From positions 310,001-374,000 of the forward strand of contig NZ_JACHJT010000002.1 of assembly GCF_014203805.1 (NCBI RefSeq): a stretch of DNA of 64,000 bases. The letters are read 5' to 3'. Every line of letters begins with the position of its first letter. Positions within the stretch are counted from its first letter, which is position 1. Source of the DNA: Lipingzhangella halophila (GTDB taxonomy: Bacteria; Actinomycetota; Actinomycetes; Streptosporangiales; Streptosporangiaceae). Of the stretch, positions 35,348 to 43,772 are shown piece by piece. Both the position numbers and the translations under genes were made by a program. The notes under the pieces are model-generated. The model was not told the DNA's origin. It did not search any database and saw only the letters and a program-made list of their open reading frames with translations.

Positions 35348-36702
35348 TTGGGTTCCTCTCGTTGGCGCATCGACATGCGCGTGGGGGGATTTACCAGCTG
35401 AGCGGCTGCCCGGGCAGCGAGCACGGGCCGTCCCGCTCGAAGGGAGGAGGAATTCCTCAGGGGCCCGAAGCGGTCGGGAGAGAACGCCGCTTCGCGCATC
35501 GTGGGAGCGTCGTCGACGATGCCGCGAGCCAGGAGCTCGCCGGTCACCGGTGCGAGGACCAGGCCCCACATTCCGTGGCCCGCGGCGACCACGAGGTCGC
35601 GGCGCACCGCGCTGCGGCCGATGGAGGGGACACCGTCGGCCGTGCAGGGCCGCAGCCCCGCCCACGTTTGCAGGGTCCGGCGGAACCGCACGCCGGGCAG
35701 GCCGCGCTGCCCCGCGGCACGGATGGCCGCGACCCGCGACGCGTTCACCGAACGCGGGTCACCGCCGAGTTCGAGGGTCCCGCACAGGCGCAACCGGTCG
35801 GCGTAGGGCGTGGCGACGACCTTGGACTCCCGGAAGGACAACGGGATGCGCGGCCCGTCGCCGTCCACCTCCGCGTCGACGACGTAGCCCTTCGCGCCCT
35901 CCATCGGCATCCGGATACCGACGCTCTCGCACAGGCGCCGGCTTCCGAGCCCGGCCGCCACGACGTACGTGCCGGCCACGATCCGGCCCTCGGGGGTGTC
36001 GACGCCGGCGATCCGATCGCGTGCCGCCGGAACCAGGGACGCTCGCGTACTCCACCGGATTTCCGCCCCATGGGACCGCGCCGCTTGCAGCGCAGCGCCC
36101 ACGAACTGCTGGGACCCGACCTGCGCCTCGTCCGGGCGGAAGATCGCTCCGGCGACGGGCCCGAGTGCGGGTTCCCGGTCACGCGCCTCGCCGCCGGTGA
36201 GTACCTCGCTTTGTTCGACGTCGGTGTGCAGGCCCGCGGTGGCATTGTTCAGGGCGCGCTCGGTCAGGAACACGTCCAACGCGCCGTTCGCGCGGTACCC
36301 GGTGTCGAGGCCGCGCTCGGCGTACTCGGCGTGCAGGCGGGTGCTGTGCACCGCCAGCTCCTGCATGCGCGCCGTCAGCTCGCGCGCCCGGGTCGCCCCC
36401 GAGGAGCGGACGAAACGCGCGAACCATGGCGCGAGCCGTGGAGCCGGGTGCATGTGGAACGGACTGTCCGGTTGGAACATGTACCGCATGCCGGCCATGA
36501 CGTTCGCCGGGGTCGTGAGCGGTTCGACGTGGCTGGGGGCGAGCAGCCCGGCGTTCGCGTACGAGCAGCCGTTGCCGATATCGGGTCCCTCGTCGAGCAC
36601 GATCACCGAAGCGCCGCGCCGCGCGCTCTCGTAGGCGATGCTGGCACCCACGGTTCCGGCGCCAATGACGACGACATCCGCCGAGGTCGAACGCATCCCC
36701 AC
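35344..36702 (-). CDS. FAD-dependent D-amino acid dehydrogenase-like oxidoreductase
   Basis: 452 residues of the DAO/DadA family. The FAD dinucleotide-binding motif is VVVIGAGTVGASIAYESARRGASVIVLDE at the N terminus; GCSYANAGLLAPSH matches the DadA segment; the C-terminal FAD site is TWAGLRPCTADGVPSIGR and GHGMWGLVLAPVTGELLA. It oxidatively deaminates D-amino acids or related amines. Start GTG 36702 follows AAGGGG; ATG 36696 is an alternative. First gene of an operon with permease and amidase, divergent from a LuxR-type regulator. Confidence 0.85.
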   Translation of the reverse strand: MGMRSTSADVVVIGAGTVGASIAYESARRGASVIVLDEGPDIGNGCSYANAGLLAPSHVEPLTTPANVMAGMRYMFQPDSPFHMHPAPRLAPWFARFVRSSGATRARELTARMQELAVHSTRLHAEYAERGLDTGYRANGALDVFLTERALNNATAGLHTDVEQSEVLTGGEARDREPALGPVAGAIFRPDEAQVGSQQFVGAALQAARSHGAEIRWSTRASLVPAARDRIAGVDTPEGRIVAGTYVVAAGLGSRRLCESVGIRMPMEGAKGYVVDAEVDGDGPRIPLSFRESKVVATPYADRLRLCGTLELGGDPRSVNASRVAAIRAAGQRGLPGVRFRRTLQTWAGLRPCTADGVPSIGRSAVRRDLVVAAGHGMWGLVLAPVTGELLARGIVDDAPTMREAAFSPDRFGPLRNSSSLRAGRPVLAARAAAQLVNPPTRMSMRQREEPK

Positions 36703-36862
36703 TTCACACCCCTTCTTGTCGCTGCAGGTCTCGCCGAACGTTACGGCGCCGCGTGGGGAAAAGAATCAGCCCTGAGGGATGAGATCCGATGAATCCGCTG
36801 CGTATACCACGTGTACGGTAGATCGTCGGGTATGGGCGATTTGTCGGGTCATGGAGGTGCGT

Positions 36863-37504
36863 GTGAGTCCACGAGTCATCGAGATCCTCCTTGTCGAGGA
36901 CCATCCACTCGTCCGGCTGGGCCTGCGCACCGTGATCGACGCCCAGCCCGATATGCGTGTGGTGGGGGAATCGGCATCCGCCGACAGCGCGGTCGCCGCG
37001 GCCCAGGAACTCACGCCCGAGCTCGTCATCCTTCCGTTGCGCCTCGAAGGGGAGCTTCGCGGTGTCGAGCTGTGCCGCGAACTGAAGAGCGCGCGGCCAG
37101 CGGTACGCGTGCTCATCTACACCTCCTACAACTCGGCGGAGGATGCCTCAGCGTCGTTCCTGTCCGGGGCCGACAGCTTCGTGTACAAGGGCGAGGAGTC
37201 CGCCCGGCTGCTCGATACGCTCCGGGCGACGGCCGCTGGCCGGCGCACGTGGCTGCTCGGTGTCGAGACCCAGGACCAGTCCGCGCGGCTGGAAGACGCC
37301 GTCGAGCGGTCGGGCCTGACCCAGCGCGAGCGGGAGGTGCTCGGGTTCATGCTGCAGCGGTTCACCAACGCCCAGATCGCCAACGAGCTGTTCATCGAGC
37401 TGCCGACGGTCAAGACCCACGTGCGAAGCATCCTCGCCAAGCTGGGGTTGCGTAGCCGCCAGGAGCTGTTCAGCTCTACGGCGAGCTCCCGGACGAACGC
37501 CTAG
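36863..37504 (+). CDS. NarL/LuxR-type response regulator lacking the phospho-acceptor Asp
   Basis: 213 residues: receiver domain 1-120 and LuxR helix-turn-helix 145-205 (LTQREREVLGFMLQRFTNAQIANELFIELPTVKTHVRSILAKL). The receiver keeps the acidic pair (LLVEDHP), Thr (IYTSY) and Lys (FVYKG), but where the phosphorylated Asp belongs it reads LVILPLRL, with Pro replacing Asp. GTG 36863 is preferred because GGAGGT lies four bases upstream; ATG 36851 would include that site. No kinase gene adjoins. Divergent from the oxidoreductase operon, its likely target. Confidence 0.8.
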   Translation: MSPRVIEILLVEDHPLVRLGLRTVIDAQPDMRVVGESASADSAVAAAQELTPELVILPLRLEGELRGVELCRELKSARPAVRVLIYTSYNSAEDASASFLSGADSFVYKGEESARLLDTLRATAAGRRTWLLGVETQDQSARLEDAVERSGLTQREREVLGFMLQRFTNAQIANELFIELPTVKTHVRSILAKLGLRSRQELFSSTASSRTNA

Positions 37505-38109
37505 ATCGGCGATGTGGGGCGGGTGGTTGGGCTTCCGACGTGGGCAGCGAGGGCAGCAGGTGGGTCAGCCCGCGGTAATCGGTGCGGGTGCCCGCCGGTA
37601 ACCCACCCAACGAGAGCGGCGAAGACCGGCCGACGGGCCAACCCCCGAGAATCGCGACTGGTGCCCGATAGTGACGCGCACAACGAGGGCGGCGGCGACT
37701 GGTGGTGGGGTCCAGCGGGGATGTCCGTGGTGTCGTTCTCGGTGCTGGGGTGTATCGAGGGTGACTGTGAGGCCGTTCTCGGCGCTGAGTGTGTCCGTGC
37801 GGTCAGTTTCGGTGCCGTGTGAGCCCTCGTGCGCCTGCTATGTCCTGATTGCGAATCTTCTGAGTGACGGCCGTGCAGTTCTGGCCGACGATCGCGTGGT
37901 TTTGACGATTTCACGCGCGAGAAATTGTCAAAACCACGCTATAACCGAGAACGCCCCCACGAACCCCCGCAGCAACCACCACCCACCGGTCTTCGCCGCC
38001 CCCGTCACACGCGCCACCACCGGGGATCCATACCGGCACGCGCCCATCCCGGCCATCCGGCGCCTTCGCTGCCCACGTTGGGCGCGCCACCACGCACCCC
38101 ATCACCGAG
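37505..38109. repeat. Long imperfect palindromic intergenic element, copy 2
   Basis: 605-bp gene-free gap between convergent genes, related to copy 1 at 3470-4100. The outer flanks are inverted copies of each other: CGACGTGGGCAGCGAGGGC near 37540 faces CTTCGCTGCCCACGTTGGGC near 38070. The centre is the hairpin 37894-37939. Two open frames, 37514-37822 (plus) and 37911-38120 (minus), both read PTWAA-K/R-A; this follows from the palindrome. Confidence 0.7.
37894..37939. terminator. Central hairpin of palindromic element 2
   Basis: GCGTGGTTTTGAC (37894-37906) pairs perfectly with 37927-37939; the loop holds TTTCACGCGCGA as in copy 1. The stem differs completely from copy 1 yet stays paired, which argues for selected structure. 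A bidirectional terminator between converging transcripts is the simplest role. Confidence 0.7.
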
Positions 38110-40137
38110 CTAGCCGTCAACCTCCGTCAGGCGCTCGCGGGCACGCGAGGTGTTCGGGTGATCCGGGCCGAGTGCCTTCTCCCACGCTTTCAGGGCCGCC
38201 GCCAGGCTGTCGCGCGCCTTGTCGACGTCCCCGCGCTCCAGTGCTGTCAGCGCCAGGTCGTAACGTGCGTCGGCGGTTTCGGGGTGCTCGGCGCCGAGCA
38301 CCCGTTCCCGATGTTCGAGGACCTGACGGAAACCCTGCTCCGCGGTGTCCAGCTCGCCTTTCTTCAGCGCAACGTTGGCGAGGTTCTGCACCACGAAGCC
38401 GGGATCGCCATCGGGGCCGGCACCGCTGCTGTCCTTGGCGTGCAGTACGGCGCGGAAGCCCTCCTCGGCGGCGTCCCAATCGCCGCGTTTCATGGCGACG
38501 AGGGCCAACTGGTGCCGGGTGTTGAGCGTATCGGGGTGGTCGGCGCCCAGCGTGCTCTCGCGTACCGCCAGCACCGACCGGAAGAGTTCTTCGGCCTCGT
38601 CGAGCTGATCGAGGACGATCAGGGCGTCCCCCTGGTGGTGCCGCGCCCGGAGGGTCACCCGGTGGGTGGCGCCCAGCGCCCGCTCTGCCGCGGCTGCCAC
38701 CGCGGACAGGTCCGATCCGGCGCGTTCCGCGTCGCCGCGCAGCAGCTCCAGCCTGGCCCGCCGAACCTCGGTCTCAAGAGTGCCGGGGTGGTCGGCGCCC
38801 AGCGCGCGGGCCCGCACCTCGCCCAGGGCACGGTAGGCGGCGTACTCCAGGGCGAGATCGCGGTCCGGCTGGGCTTCGAGCAGGCGCTGCACGTCCTCCG
38901 CGACCGCGGCGGCACGGTCACCAAGGTCGTCGCGCGTGGTCTCGGCGATGAGGGGATGGACGTGCAGCGCCCTCTCCTCACGCGTGTCCACGACGGTGAC
39001 GAGCCCGTGCACAGCCAGGGCGTTGAGGGCACGGGCGACGGCCGGCTCGTCCAGGGAGCCCTCGCCGGGGTCGCTGGTGCCGCCGCGCAACAGCTCCACC
39101 GGCAGTCTGCGCAACGGCACCTCCACGCCGTCGGCACCGAGGACGGACAGCAACCGCAGCAACGGTTCCGCCTGTGGAACGTCGGACATCAGCTCCATCG
39201 AGGCCCTCCAGGTACCAGCCAGGGTCGCGCGCTCGGGATCGCCGGCGCCGTACTCGCGGGCCAGCGGACGCGCCAACTCGTCGATCCGGGAAGCGGACTG
39301 GGCGATGTGCGCCCGAACCGCCTCGAAGTCGCCGAACATGGTGCGGTGCGCCGACCTGACCCGCCCCGCCAAGGCGAGCGCCAGCGGCACCCCGCCGAGC
39401 CGTTCGGCCAGGGCGTCGACGCCGGCCGCATCGGGGCCTCCGCCGTAGTCACCCAGGATGGCGGCGGAGGTGGCGGAGTCGAGTGGCTCCACTCGCCGGA
39501 GTACCGACGGCGCCCACACGTCGGGATCGTCAATCCGCGTCGTCACCAGCACGAACCCCTTCGCGCTTGCGCGCAGCCACCCCACACCGTCGCCGGGGCG
39601 GTGGTCGGGGTCGAGCTCCTCCGGGCGGTCCACGTTGTCGAACACCAGCAGCCACGGGGTGTCGGCGGCCTCCAGGTGCCGCCACACCCACCGCGCGGCG
39701 CGCCTGGGCGAGGAGGCGTACCGTTCGGCCTCACCCATCGGGGCACCGAGTTCCACGGCGGCTTCGAGCATCGATGCGGGCACGCTTCCCGGACGCACCC
39801 AGAAAACCTCTCGCCCCAGCGCCATCGCCTTCTCAGCGACCGCGACCGCAACCGTGGACTTGCCGATTCCGCCGGGGCCGGTGAGGACGTGCGGCTGCCC
39901 CGCCCTGGCCCGCATGGCGGCGACCAGCTCGCCCACCAGAACCGCCCGACCGCGGACCTCGCTCGGCGGCCGCGGGACGTCCAGGCTGACGTCGGCCGCC
40001 GGGGACACTGGCACACCGGTGTGCACGTGCACCCCGCCGTGGACCTCATGAGCCTGCAGGAGCGTGCCGTGGACACTCCCGGTAGCGGTGTTGCCAGTGG
40101 GACGCGATGGGTCGGGGGATTCGCGGGGTATGGACAT
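38110..40137 (-). CDS. STAND NTPase with C-terminal tetratricopeptide repeats
   Basis: 675 residues. The N terminus carries GSVHGTLLQAHEVHGGVHVHTG (about 20-41), a His/Val repeat seen in many actinobacterial NB-ARC/TPR proteins. The ATPase follows (about 60-400): Walker A LTGPGGIGKSTVA at 86-94, Walker B PWLLVFDNVD, sensor FVLVTTRIDD and GVPLALALAG. The C-terminal half has tetratricopeptide repeats with LGADHPDTLNTRHQLA-type units (LGxxHPxTL), ending LGPDHPNTSRARE. Such proteins oligomerise on ligand binding and are often regulators or defence sensors. No effector domain is visible. The start at 40137 lacks a good ribosome site. Confidence 0.75.
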   Translation of the reverse strand: MSIPRESPDPSRPTGNTATGSVHGTLLQAHEVHGGVHVHTGVPVSPAADVSLDVPRPPSEVRGRAVLVGELVAAMRARAGQPHVLTGPGGIGKSTVAVAVAEKAMALGREVFWVRPGSVPASMLEAAVELGAPMGEAERYASSPRRAARWVWRHLEAADTPWLLVFDNVDRPEELDPDHRPGDGVGWLRASAKGFVLVTTRIDDPDVWAPSVLRRVEPLDSATSAAILGDYGGGPDAAGVDALAERLGGVPLALALAGRVRSAHRTMFGDFEAVRAHIAQSASRIDELARPLAREYGAGDPERATLAGTWRASMELMSDVPQAEPLLRLLSVLGADGVEVPLRRLPVELLRGGTSDPGEGSLDEPAVARALNALAVHGLVTVVDTREERALHVHPLIAETTRDDLGDRAAAVAEDVQRLLEAQPDRDLALEYAAYRALGEVRARALGADHPGTLETEVRRARLELLRGDAERAGSDLSAVAAAAERALGATHRVTLRARHHQGDALIVLDQLDEAEELFRSVLAVRESTLGADHPDTLNTRHQLALVAMKRGDWDAAEEGFRAVLHAKDSSGAGPDGDPGFVVQNLANVALKKGELDTAEQGFRQVLEHRERVLGAEHPETADARYDLALTALERGDVDKARDSLAAALKAWEKALGPDHPNTSRARERLTEVDG

Positions 40138-40351
40138 AGGGCTATCGTGCCGCCGCTCGCGGGATTGGTCGAGAGGCACAGGCCCGGCTGCCGGATGCGC
40201 GCCCCACCGCGGCGCCGACCGGAGAACCTCACCAACAAGAGTCCGCCCGGGCCCCGGCGGTGTCAAGACTCCTCCGCGCGGCGCCGGGCCCACGTTGCGC
40301 GCGCCCCGGACCCGGGTAGCCGGTCCCACGTGACCGCGAAGGAGGCGAACC

Positions 40352-40750
40352 ATGGTGAATCTGGCGGACGACCCGGAGGTCCAGAAGTTGTGGAACGACT
40401 TCCACTCCCTTGTGAACATGACAAGCGAGGAGCTGCGCAAGTGGTTGCTCACCACGAGCTCCGGTGAGGTCGCGTTCGACCCGAACGAACTTCCAGAGCA
40501 GGGCCGCGCCATTGTCGAGATCCTGAACAAACGGCGCGCCGACCTCACCCACAACGACCTCGACGTGATGCGCACAACCGTGGAAACCGTCCGCGAGCGG
40601 CTGGCCGACCCGCGGCGCGAGGACGACGACTGGCGGCACGAACTCATGTCGATGGGCCACGACCCGCTCAAGCCCGACTCGGAGCGGCCCGACGAGGAGA
40701 ACCTTCCGGAGCCGCCCGGCAACGAGCGCTCCGCAGAACCGGCCGAATGA
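40352..40750 (+). CDS. DUF3140 protein
   Basis: 132 residues, small acidic cytoplasmic protein. VQKLWNDFHSLVNMTSEELRKWL at the N terminus and VRERLADPRREDDDWRHELMSMGHDP in the middle match the DUF3140 pattern (plant/bacterial stress-type hypothetical). ATG 40352 follows GGAGG. The C-terminal 25 residues are Pro/Glu-rich and disordered. Followed by a terminator. Confidence 0.75.
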   Translation: MVNLADDPEVQKLWNDFHSLVNMTSEELRKWLLTTSSGEVAFDPNELPEQGRAIVEILNKRRADLTHNDLDVMRTTVETVRERLADPRREDDDWRHELMSMGHDPLKPDSERPDEENLPEPPGNERSAEPAE

Positions 40751-40752
40751 GA

Positions 40753-40782
40753 GGCCGGCGGTCGGCGCGCCGACCGCCGGCC
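40753..40782. terminator. Perfect 30-bp palindrome after the DUF3140 gene
   Basis: GGCCGGCGGTCGGCG at 40753-40767 is immediately followed by its exact reverse complement (40768-40782). It starts two bases past the stop and faces a convergent gene whose stop lies at 40854, so it is probably bidirectional. Confidence 0.8.
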
Positions 40783-40853
40783 GGCCCTGCGCGCGACGCC
40801 GTGCCGGTGCGGCCCACCATGGGCCGGTCCGGGACACGGCGCCGCCGCTCCCG

Positions 40854-41210
40854 CTACGGACGGAGCGCCGCCCTGCTGGAAGGCAGCAGGAGCAGCACGG
40901 TCAGCGCGACGCAGAAGCCGAAACCGAGGAACCCCAGCGGATCCCCAAGAGTGATTCGGTTCACCTGGTAAAACGCCATCAGGACGAGCAGGGTGACCAC
41001 AATCCCGAGGACGATGTGCCCGGTCCGCGGGAGCAGGTAGGCGTAGGTCGCGCAGAGGATCGCGAGCACGGCCGGCACCGTGGCGACGCCCACACCGACG
41101 GAGCCTCCAGTGCGGAGCACGGCGCTCAGCGCGCTGAATAGCAGAAGGCCAGCCATGCCCCAGAGCAGGACGCGGGCTGCGGTCAGGGGGCGGGGGGTGG
41201 TGCGTGGCAT
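40854..41210 (-). CDS. Small membrane protein, unknown
   Basis: 118 residues with four hydrophobic helices (VLLWGMAGLLLFSALSAVL, VGVATVPAVLAILCATYAYLL, IVLGIVVTLLVLMAFYQV, FLGFGFCVALTVLLLL). No family recognised. It lies downstream of a repeat-rich gap containing a 20-bp inverted repeat. Confidence 0.55.
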   Translation of the reverse strand: MPRTTPRPLTAARVLLWGMAGLLLFSALSAVLRTGGSVGVGVATVPAVLAILCATYAYLLPRTGHIVLGIVVTLLVLMAFYQVNRITLGDPLGFLGFGFCVALTVLLLLPSSRAALRP

Positions 41211-41260
41211 CGGGGGTCCCGTACGGCTCGAAGGTCACGAGGCGGTCAGTGCTGCGCGTG

Positions 41261-41323
41261 CCGGTCGCTGCCTCCAGGGGGCCGTCGGGACGCGACAGAC
41301 GGTCCCCTGGAGGCAGCGACCGG
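41261..41323. repeat. 20-bp perfect inverted repeat
   Basis: CCGGTCGCTGCCTCCAGGGG (41261-41280) pairs with 41304-41323 without a mismatch; the inner GCCGTC and GACGGT extend it with one mismatch. It lies 51 bp upstream of the small membrane protein start and about 410 bp past the CocE hydrolase stop, both on the minus strand. Confidence 0.75.
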
Positions 41324-41416
41324 ATACTGCCGTCCTGCCGGAATTCGCGGTGACATCCTAACCGCCGCCAGATCGCTTGGCCCCCTCCACCAGACGCGGA
41401 GTGCTTAGGGGCCGGG

Positions 41417-41717
41417 TCGGGCGCCGCCGGGGTTCTGAGGGTCCGGAGGCGGGGGAAGCGAGGAACGAGCGACCACACCGCAGGACCCGAAGGTTCCCGG
41501 CCTCCAGGCGCCCGAAGTTGCGGCAATGGAGCACAGCGAGCGCGCCAGCTTGCCGCCCAGCATTGGTACACCGTCCACTCCGCGGCAAGCTGGCACCCTC
41601 CTCGCTGCGCTCGGAGACGCCCCATTGCCGCACCCCCAAGAAAGCCACACGTCCCTCGGAGCGCCTAATCGCTAGGACCGGAACGGGCACCGCCGGGGTT
41701 CTGAGGGTCCGCGGGTC
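41417..41717. repeat. Dispersed intergenic repeat block with an internal inverted-repeat unit
   Basis: The 521-bp gap 41211-41731 has no gene. TCGGGCGCCGCCGGGGTTCTG at 41417 and CCCGAAGGTTCCCGGCCTCC at 41486 recur in inverted orientation at 62230-62197 and 62147-62119. A partial third copy lies at 41690-41717. Within the block, 41520-41633 has 10-bp terminal inverted repeats (GCGGCAATGG / CCATTGCCGC) and internal 13-bp arms (41544-41556 with 41582-41594), resembling a 114-bp miniature element. Confidence 0.65.
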
Positions 41718-41731
41718 GGGCCGACCGCCCG

Positions 41732-43762
41732 TCACACGTGGTCGCGCGGGATGCTGAGGTTCCAGTTCCGCGACAGTACCCGCTGGCGGCCCTCGTAGGC
41801 GTCCAACTGGGCGTGCAGATGGAAGTCGTTGGCGTCCGACGTCAGCACGGTGCGGGTGAACGTGGAGACCCGCCAGTCGCCTCGTTGGAATCCCATCTCC
41901 CACTCGACGTCGCCGTAGACCGAGCCGAAGTCGTCGTTCGTCCAGCCGTAGCGCTCCACGGTGCGCCGGGTGACGTCCAGGTTGATGTCGTCGATCCGGA
42001 CGACGCCGAGATCCTTCACCACGTCCAGGGCGGACACGTAGTCGATCAGGTCGCGCGACACCGTCCACCGTTCGTCGCCCGGCTTGATCTGCGATGTCGC
42101 TATGGGCGCGCTTCCCTCGGGTTCGGCGAATTCGCTTGGCTGCGGCTCGTCGGACGCGTCCACGGGGCGGATCGGCAGGGTGAGCGTGCTGTCGCTGGGG
42201 TACACGGTGAGGAACGTGGGGCGCGGCGGCGGCCACGCCAGCGGCCAGTACGAGGTCGAGATCGAGAGCCGGATGCGGTGCCCCGCGGGGAACGCCTGCG
42301 CCACGCCGTTCATCGGGATGGTCACGTGGTACCGGCGGCCCGGTTCGAGCATCGCGGGGGCGTTGTGGCCGTGCCGGTGGGTGAGATTCAGCAGGCCGTA
42401 GCTCACCCGGGTGGCGCGGCCCTCGGGGGCCACGTCGGACAGCCGCACCGCGACCATCGCCACCGGCTGGTCCACCGAGAACTCCAGGCCCACCTCGGGG
42501 GCGCCCAGGATCTCGCAGCGCTCGGTCAGCTCATCCGTGTCGTAGATCAGTGACCCACCGTCCTCCTCCCGCTGGTCGTAGGGCAGATCGGGGGGAGCGT
42601 TGTAGGAGCACCACTTACCGGCGAACTGTCCCAACGACAGCGGGGACTCGATCGTCTCCTCCGACTCGTCGCACTCTTCGTCACCGCGCCAGCGGATCTG
42701 GTTGCGCGCCAGCGGGAAGCATTGGTTGCCGAACCGGTCCGTGGGCCAGGTGCGCTCGCCCACCCAGCGGCCGGGACGCTCGGTATAGGCCGTGGACGGC
42801 GGCACGCTGTCCTGCATGAAGATGCGCAGCATGGGCTCGTCCATGATGCCGTTGTCCTTGTCGTCCTTGAGCCAGCGGTCCCACCAGCGCACCAGCTCCT
42901 GCAGGAAGCCGATCGCGGGGCCCGGCTTGCCCAGGTGCGGGTACTTGTGCGACCACGGCCCGATAAGGCCCTGCCGGGGCACGTCGAGGTTGGCGAGCAT
43001 CCGGAACACCGCGTTGGAGTACCCGTCGGCCCAGCCGCTCACCGCCAGCACGGCGCACTCGATGTCGCGGTAGTCCTCACAGACCGAGGCGTGCCGCCAG
43101 TAGCCGTCGCGCCGTTGGTGGGTCAGCCACTCCTCCAACCAGAGGCCGCTGCCGCGCAGCCGCTCCTCCCACATCTCCCGCCATCGCGACCCGGCGATCT
43201 CCGGGTCGGGTGGGCACGAGGTGTAGGCGAACATGGTCGACGCCCACGAGAGGTTGTCGCTCAGCAGACAGCCGCCCATGTAGTGCACGTCGTCGGCGTA
43301 GCGGTCGTCACTGGAGCACAGCGTGACGATGGCGTCAAGGCCGCGCGGCCGGCGGGCGGCCAGTTGCAGCGCGTTGAACCCGCCCCAGGAGATGCCCATC
43401 ATTCCGGCCCGGCCGTTGGACCACGGCTGGTCGGCGAGCCACTCCAGTACCTCCTCGCCGTCGACCAGCTCGCGTTCCAGGTACTCCCCGGTGAGGACCC
43501 CTTCGGAGTCGCCGCTGCCGCGCAGGTCCACGCGCACACACGCGTAACCGTGCCCGGCAAGGTAGGGGTGGTGCATCGAGTCCCGAAGGGCGGTCAGGTC
43601 CCGCTTGCGGTACGGGATGTATTCCAGGATCACCGGGACCGGTTCGTCGTCGGACGACACCGGCCGCCAGATCCGCGCGGCGAGCCGCACCCCGTCCGAC
43701 ATCGGAATCCACACATGTTCGTGCTCCGTGACCTCCTCGGGTGTGGTTGTCACCGTGCGCAT
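41732..43762 (-). CDS. CocE/NonD-family alpha/beta hydrolase
   Basis: 676 residues, typical of the X-Pro dipeptidyl-peptidase/cocaine-esterase family. The nucleophile is Ser in GMMGISWGGFNAL, the acid Asp in SGWADGYSN, the base His in GPWSHKYP. The C-terminal half is the jelly-roll domain (YDTDELTERCEILG, FPAGHRIRLSISTSYWP). There is no signal peptide, so it is cytoplasmic. ATG 43762 follows AGGAGGG and lies 10 bp after the ATP-grasp gene, so the two form an operon. It may hydrolyse the amide or ester made by the ATP-grasp enzyme, or an analogue. Confidence 0.88.
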   Translation of the reverse strand: MRTVTTTPEEVTEHEHVWIPMSDGVRLAARIWRPVSSDDEPVPVILEYIPYRKRDLTALRDSMHHPYLAGHGYACVRVDLRGSGDSEGVLTGEYLERELVDGEEVLEWLADQPWSNGRAGMMGISWGGFNALQLAARRPRGLDAIVTLCSSDDRYADDVHYMGGCLLSDNLSWASTMFAYTSCPPDPEIAGSRWREMWEERLRGSGLWLEEWLTHQRRDGYWRHASVCEDYRDIECAVLAVSGWADGYSNAVFRMLANLDVPRQGLIGPWSHKYPHLGKPGPAIGFLQELVRWWDRWLKDDKDNGIMDEPMLRIFMQDSVPPSTAYTERPGRWVGERTWPTDRFGNQCFPLARNQIRWRGDEECDESEETIESPLSLGQFAGKWCSYNAPPDLPYDQREEDGGSLIYDTDELTERCEILGAPEVGLEFSVDQPVAMVAVRLSDVAPEGRATRVSYGLLNLTHRHGHNAPAMLEPGRRYHVTIPMNGVAQAFPAGHRIRLSISTSYWPLAWPPPRPTFLTVYPSDSTLTLPIRPVDASDEPQPSEFAEPEGSAPIATSQIKPGDERWTVSRDLIDYVSALDVVKDLGVVRIDDINLDVTRRTVERYGWTNDDFGSVYGDVEWEMGFQRGDWRVSTFTRTVLTSDANDFHLHAQLDAYEGRQRVLSRNWNLSIPRDHV

Positions 43763-43772
43763 CGACACCCTC

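Noticed and set aside
37514-38120. Two open frames on opposite strands with similar PTWAA peptides
   Set aside because: They fall in the arms of the long palindrome, lack ribosome sites and are explained by the inverted symmetry. The equivalent frames in copy 1 differ.
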